From an uncultured Curtobacterium sp. (lineage in GTDB: Bacteria > Actinomycetota > Actinomycetes > Actinomycetales > Microbacteriaceae): DNA of 6,407 nucleotides. The position numbers and the translations under genes were made by a program. Below are positions 5,067 to 6,407 of the stretch, piece after piece. The stretch lies in NCBI GenBank assembly GCA_913774725.1, contig CAJYIG010000106.1, positions 1-6,407 of the forward strand. The letters are read 5' to 3'. The notes below the pieces were generated by a model, which was not told the DNA's origin, did no database searches, and was given only the letters and a program-made list of their open reading frames with translations. Positions within the stretch are counted from its first letter, which is position 1; each line of letters starts with the position of its first letter.

Positions 5067-5675
5067 GTGGGCACCAGAACGGTCCTGCAGCACCCCGACA
5101 TCACGCGTGCTCTGACACGCATCGCGCACGAGATCCTCGAGGCCGACCACGGCGCCTCGGACCTCGTGCTCCTGGGCATCCCGACGCGGGGTGCCGTCCT
5201 GGCCGAGCGGCTCGACCGCATCCTGGCCGACATCGACCCCGAGTGGGCGGCGCAGCGCGACCAGCGGCTCGGGACACTCGACGTCACCATGCACCGGGAC
5301 GACCTCGGCCACGGCATCGGTCGCGCGCCGCACCGGACGACGATCCCGACGAGCGGCATCGACGGCAGGGTCGTCGTGCTCGTCGACGACGTGCTCTTCT
5401 CCGGGCGCACGGTCCGCGCAGCGCTCGACGCGCTGCAGGGGATCGGCCGGCCGCGTGCCGTCCGTCTCGCGGTGCTCGTGGACCGGGGACACCGCGAGCT
5501 GCCGATCCGTGCGGACCACGTCGGCAAGAACCTGCCGACCGCCTCCGACGAGCGGGTCACGCTGCGCCTGACGGAGACCGACGGCACCGACGAGGTCGTC
5601 ATCGAGCAGCCCGACGCGCAGCAGGGGGACACCCGGCGGTCGCAGCAGCCGACCGAGCAGGGAGGGACGGCGTGA
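5067..5675 (+). CDS. pyrR: Bifunctional pyr operon regulator / uracil phosphoribosyltransferase
   Basis: A 202-aa PyrR, an RNA-binding regulator that senses UMP/UTP versus PRPP and also has some uracil phosphoribosyltransferase activity. Type I phosphoribosyltransferase features are clear: [15 protein letters not shown] at about 35-49, DVTMHRDDL at 72-80 (the family's TxYRDDL-type segment), the PRPP-binding [18 protein letters not shown] at 103-120, and [19 protein letters not shown] with TASDERV near the end of the fold, as in the family's RNA-binding surface. The last 25 or so residues (Gln/Asp/Thr/Gly-rich) exceed the usual length of about 180. The GTG at 5067 lies 5 nt after AAGGAGG, itself inside the PyrR-binding hairpin, so the protein should repress its own synthesis and that of pyrB. 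The TGA overlaps the pyrB GTG. Confidence 0.96.
   Translation: MGTRTVLQHPDITRALTRIAHEILEADHGASDLVLLGIPTRGAVLAERLDRILADIDPEWAAQRDQRLGTLDVTMHRDDLGHGIGRAPHRTTIPTSGIDGRVVVLVDDVLFSGRTVRAALDALQGIGRPRAVRLAVLVDRGHRELPIRADHVGKNLPTASDERVTLRLTETDGTDEVVIEQPDAQQGDTRRSQQPTEQGGTA
5661..5666 (+). promoter_or_regulatory. pyrB ribosome binding site
   Basis: GGAGGG, 5 nt before the GTG at 5672 and inside the last codons of pyrR. Spacing and sequence are nearly identical to the aroK/aroB junction. Confidence 0.8.
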
Positions 5676-6407
5676 AGCACCTCCTCTCCACCGCCGACCT
5701 GTCCCGCGACCAGGCCGTCCGGATCCTCGACGTCGCCGAGGAGATGGCCGAGGTCAACACCCGCGAGGTCCGGAAGCTCCCCGCACTGCGCGGCAAGACC
5801 GTCGTGAACCTCTTCTTCGAGGACTCCACCCGGACCCGCATCTCCTTCGAGGCCGCCGCCAAGCGCCTGTCCGCCGACGTCATCAACTTCGCGGCGAAGG
5901 GCTCCAGCGTCTCCAAGGGCGAGTCGCTCAAGGACACCGTGCAGACCCTCGGCGCGATGGGCATCGACGGCATCGTCATGCGGCACCCGGCATCGGGCGC
6001 CCCGCGGGTCCTGGCCGAGGCCGACTGGATCGACGTCCCGGTCGTCAACGCCGGCGACGGCACGCACGAGCACCCGACGCAGGCCCTGCTCGACGCCTTC
6101 ACGATGCGGCGTCGCCTGCACGGCGAGGCCAGCCGCGGCAAGGCACTCGACGGCATCCGGGTGACGATCGTCGGCGACGTCCTGCACAGCCGCGTCGCCC
6201 GGAGCAACGCCTGGCTGCTCCGTACGCTCGGCGCCGAGGTCACCTTCGCGGCCCCGCCGACCCTGCTCCCCGCGGTGGACCGCCCGTTCGGTGCCGCCGT
6301 GCACCACGACCTCGACGTGGCCCTCGCCGAGGACCCGGACGTCGTGATGCTCCTGCGCATCCAGCAGGAGCGGATGAACGACGCGTTCTTCCCGAACCCC
6401 CGCGAGT
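5672..6407 (+). CDS. pyrB: Aspartate carbamoyltransferase catalytic subunit, 5' part (3' end outside window)
   Basis: The first 245 residues of ATCase, which joins carbamoyl phosphate and aspartate to carbamoyl-aspartate, the committed step of pyrimidine synthesis. The carbamoyl-phosphate site [13 protein letters not shown] is at 48-60 (STRTR 52-56). The mobile loop [12 protein letters not shown] at 78-89 carries the Ser/Lys pair that reaches into the neighbouring subunit. MRHP is at 103-106, [14 protein letters not shown] at 128-141 (catalytic His134), [12 protein letters not shown] at 168-179, and RIQQERM of the aspartate-binding loop lies close to the window end. All active-site residues seen are intact. 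The family is about 310-320 aa, so roughly 70 residues are missing beyond the edge. The GTG at 5672 overlaps the pyrR stop as GTGA behind GGAGGG, so pyrB is translationally coupled to pyrR and should share its repression. Confidence 0.97.
   Translation, partial: MKHLLSTADLSRDQAVRILDVAEEMAEVNTREVRKLPALRGKTVVNLFFEDSTRTRISFEAAAKRLSADVINFAAKGSSVSKGESLKDTVQTLGAMGIDGIVMRHPASGAPRVLAEADWIDVPVVNAGDGTHEHPTQALLDAFTMRRRLHGEASRGKALDGIRVTIVGDVLHSRVARSNAWLLRTLGAEVTFAAPPTLLPAVDRPFGAAVHHDLDVALAEDPDVVMLLRIQQERMNDAFFPNPRE

Noticed and set aside
5021..6307. Long open frame on the minus strand (428 codons) opposite pyrR and pyrB
   Set aside because: It is the antisense of two well-supported genes in very GC-rich DNA, where stop codons are rare. 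Its translation is Arg/Ser/Ala-rich with no family features.

Overview
The window is a very GC-rich segment of a bacterial chromosome. Actinobacterial gene families, GTG starts, and the gene order aroK-aroB ... efp-nusB-pyrR-pyrB point to a high-GC Gram-positive. The family-level best guess is Microbacteriaceae (Curtobacterium-like), inferred from protein style and gene order, not from a database search.

Left block (1-1495): the 3' part of a shikimate kinase gene (aroK) followed by complete 3-dehydroquinate synthase (aroB). Their stop and start overlap by 4 nt (GTGA). Both act in the shikimate pathway to chorismate. The kinase carries an extra C-terminal tail built from three 21-bp tandem repeats.

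Middle block (1492-3794): a segment that separates aroB from efp, which often lie close together in actinobacteria. On the minus strand is a two-gene unit: a 102-aa protein with one N-terminal membrane helix, then a 60-aa Trp-rich protein, coupled by an ATGA overlap. Neither is recognised. The last gene converges on aroB so tightly that both stop codons share one CTAG palindrome. Divergent from this pair, across about 126 bp, is an ABC1/UbiB-family atypical kinase with two C-terminal membrane helices.

Right block (3795-6407): efp (elongation factor P) with a probable own promoter and leader hairpin, then nusB 11 bp downstream. Next comes a leader that closely matches a PyrR-binding RNA hairpin covering the pyrR ribosome binding site, then pyrR and the 5' part of pyrB (aspartate transcarbamoylase), again with a GTGA overlap. 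Together this is the start of a pyrimidine biosynthesis operon whose first gene encodes its own RNA-binding repressor, most likely acting on translation.

No tRNA, rRNA, CRISPR array, insertion sequence or prophage was seen. The least explained element is the small minus-strand pair at 1492-1979.
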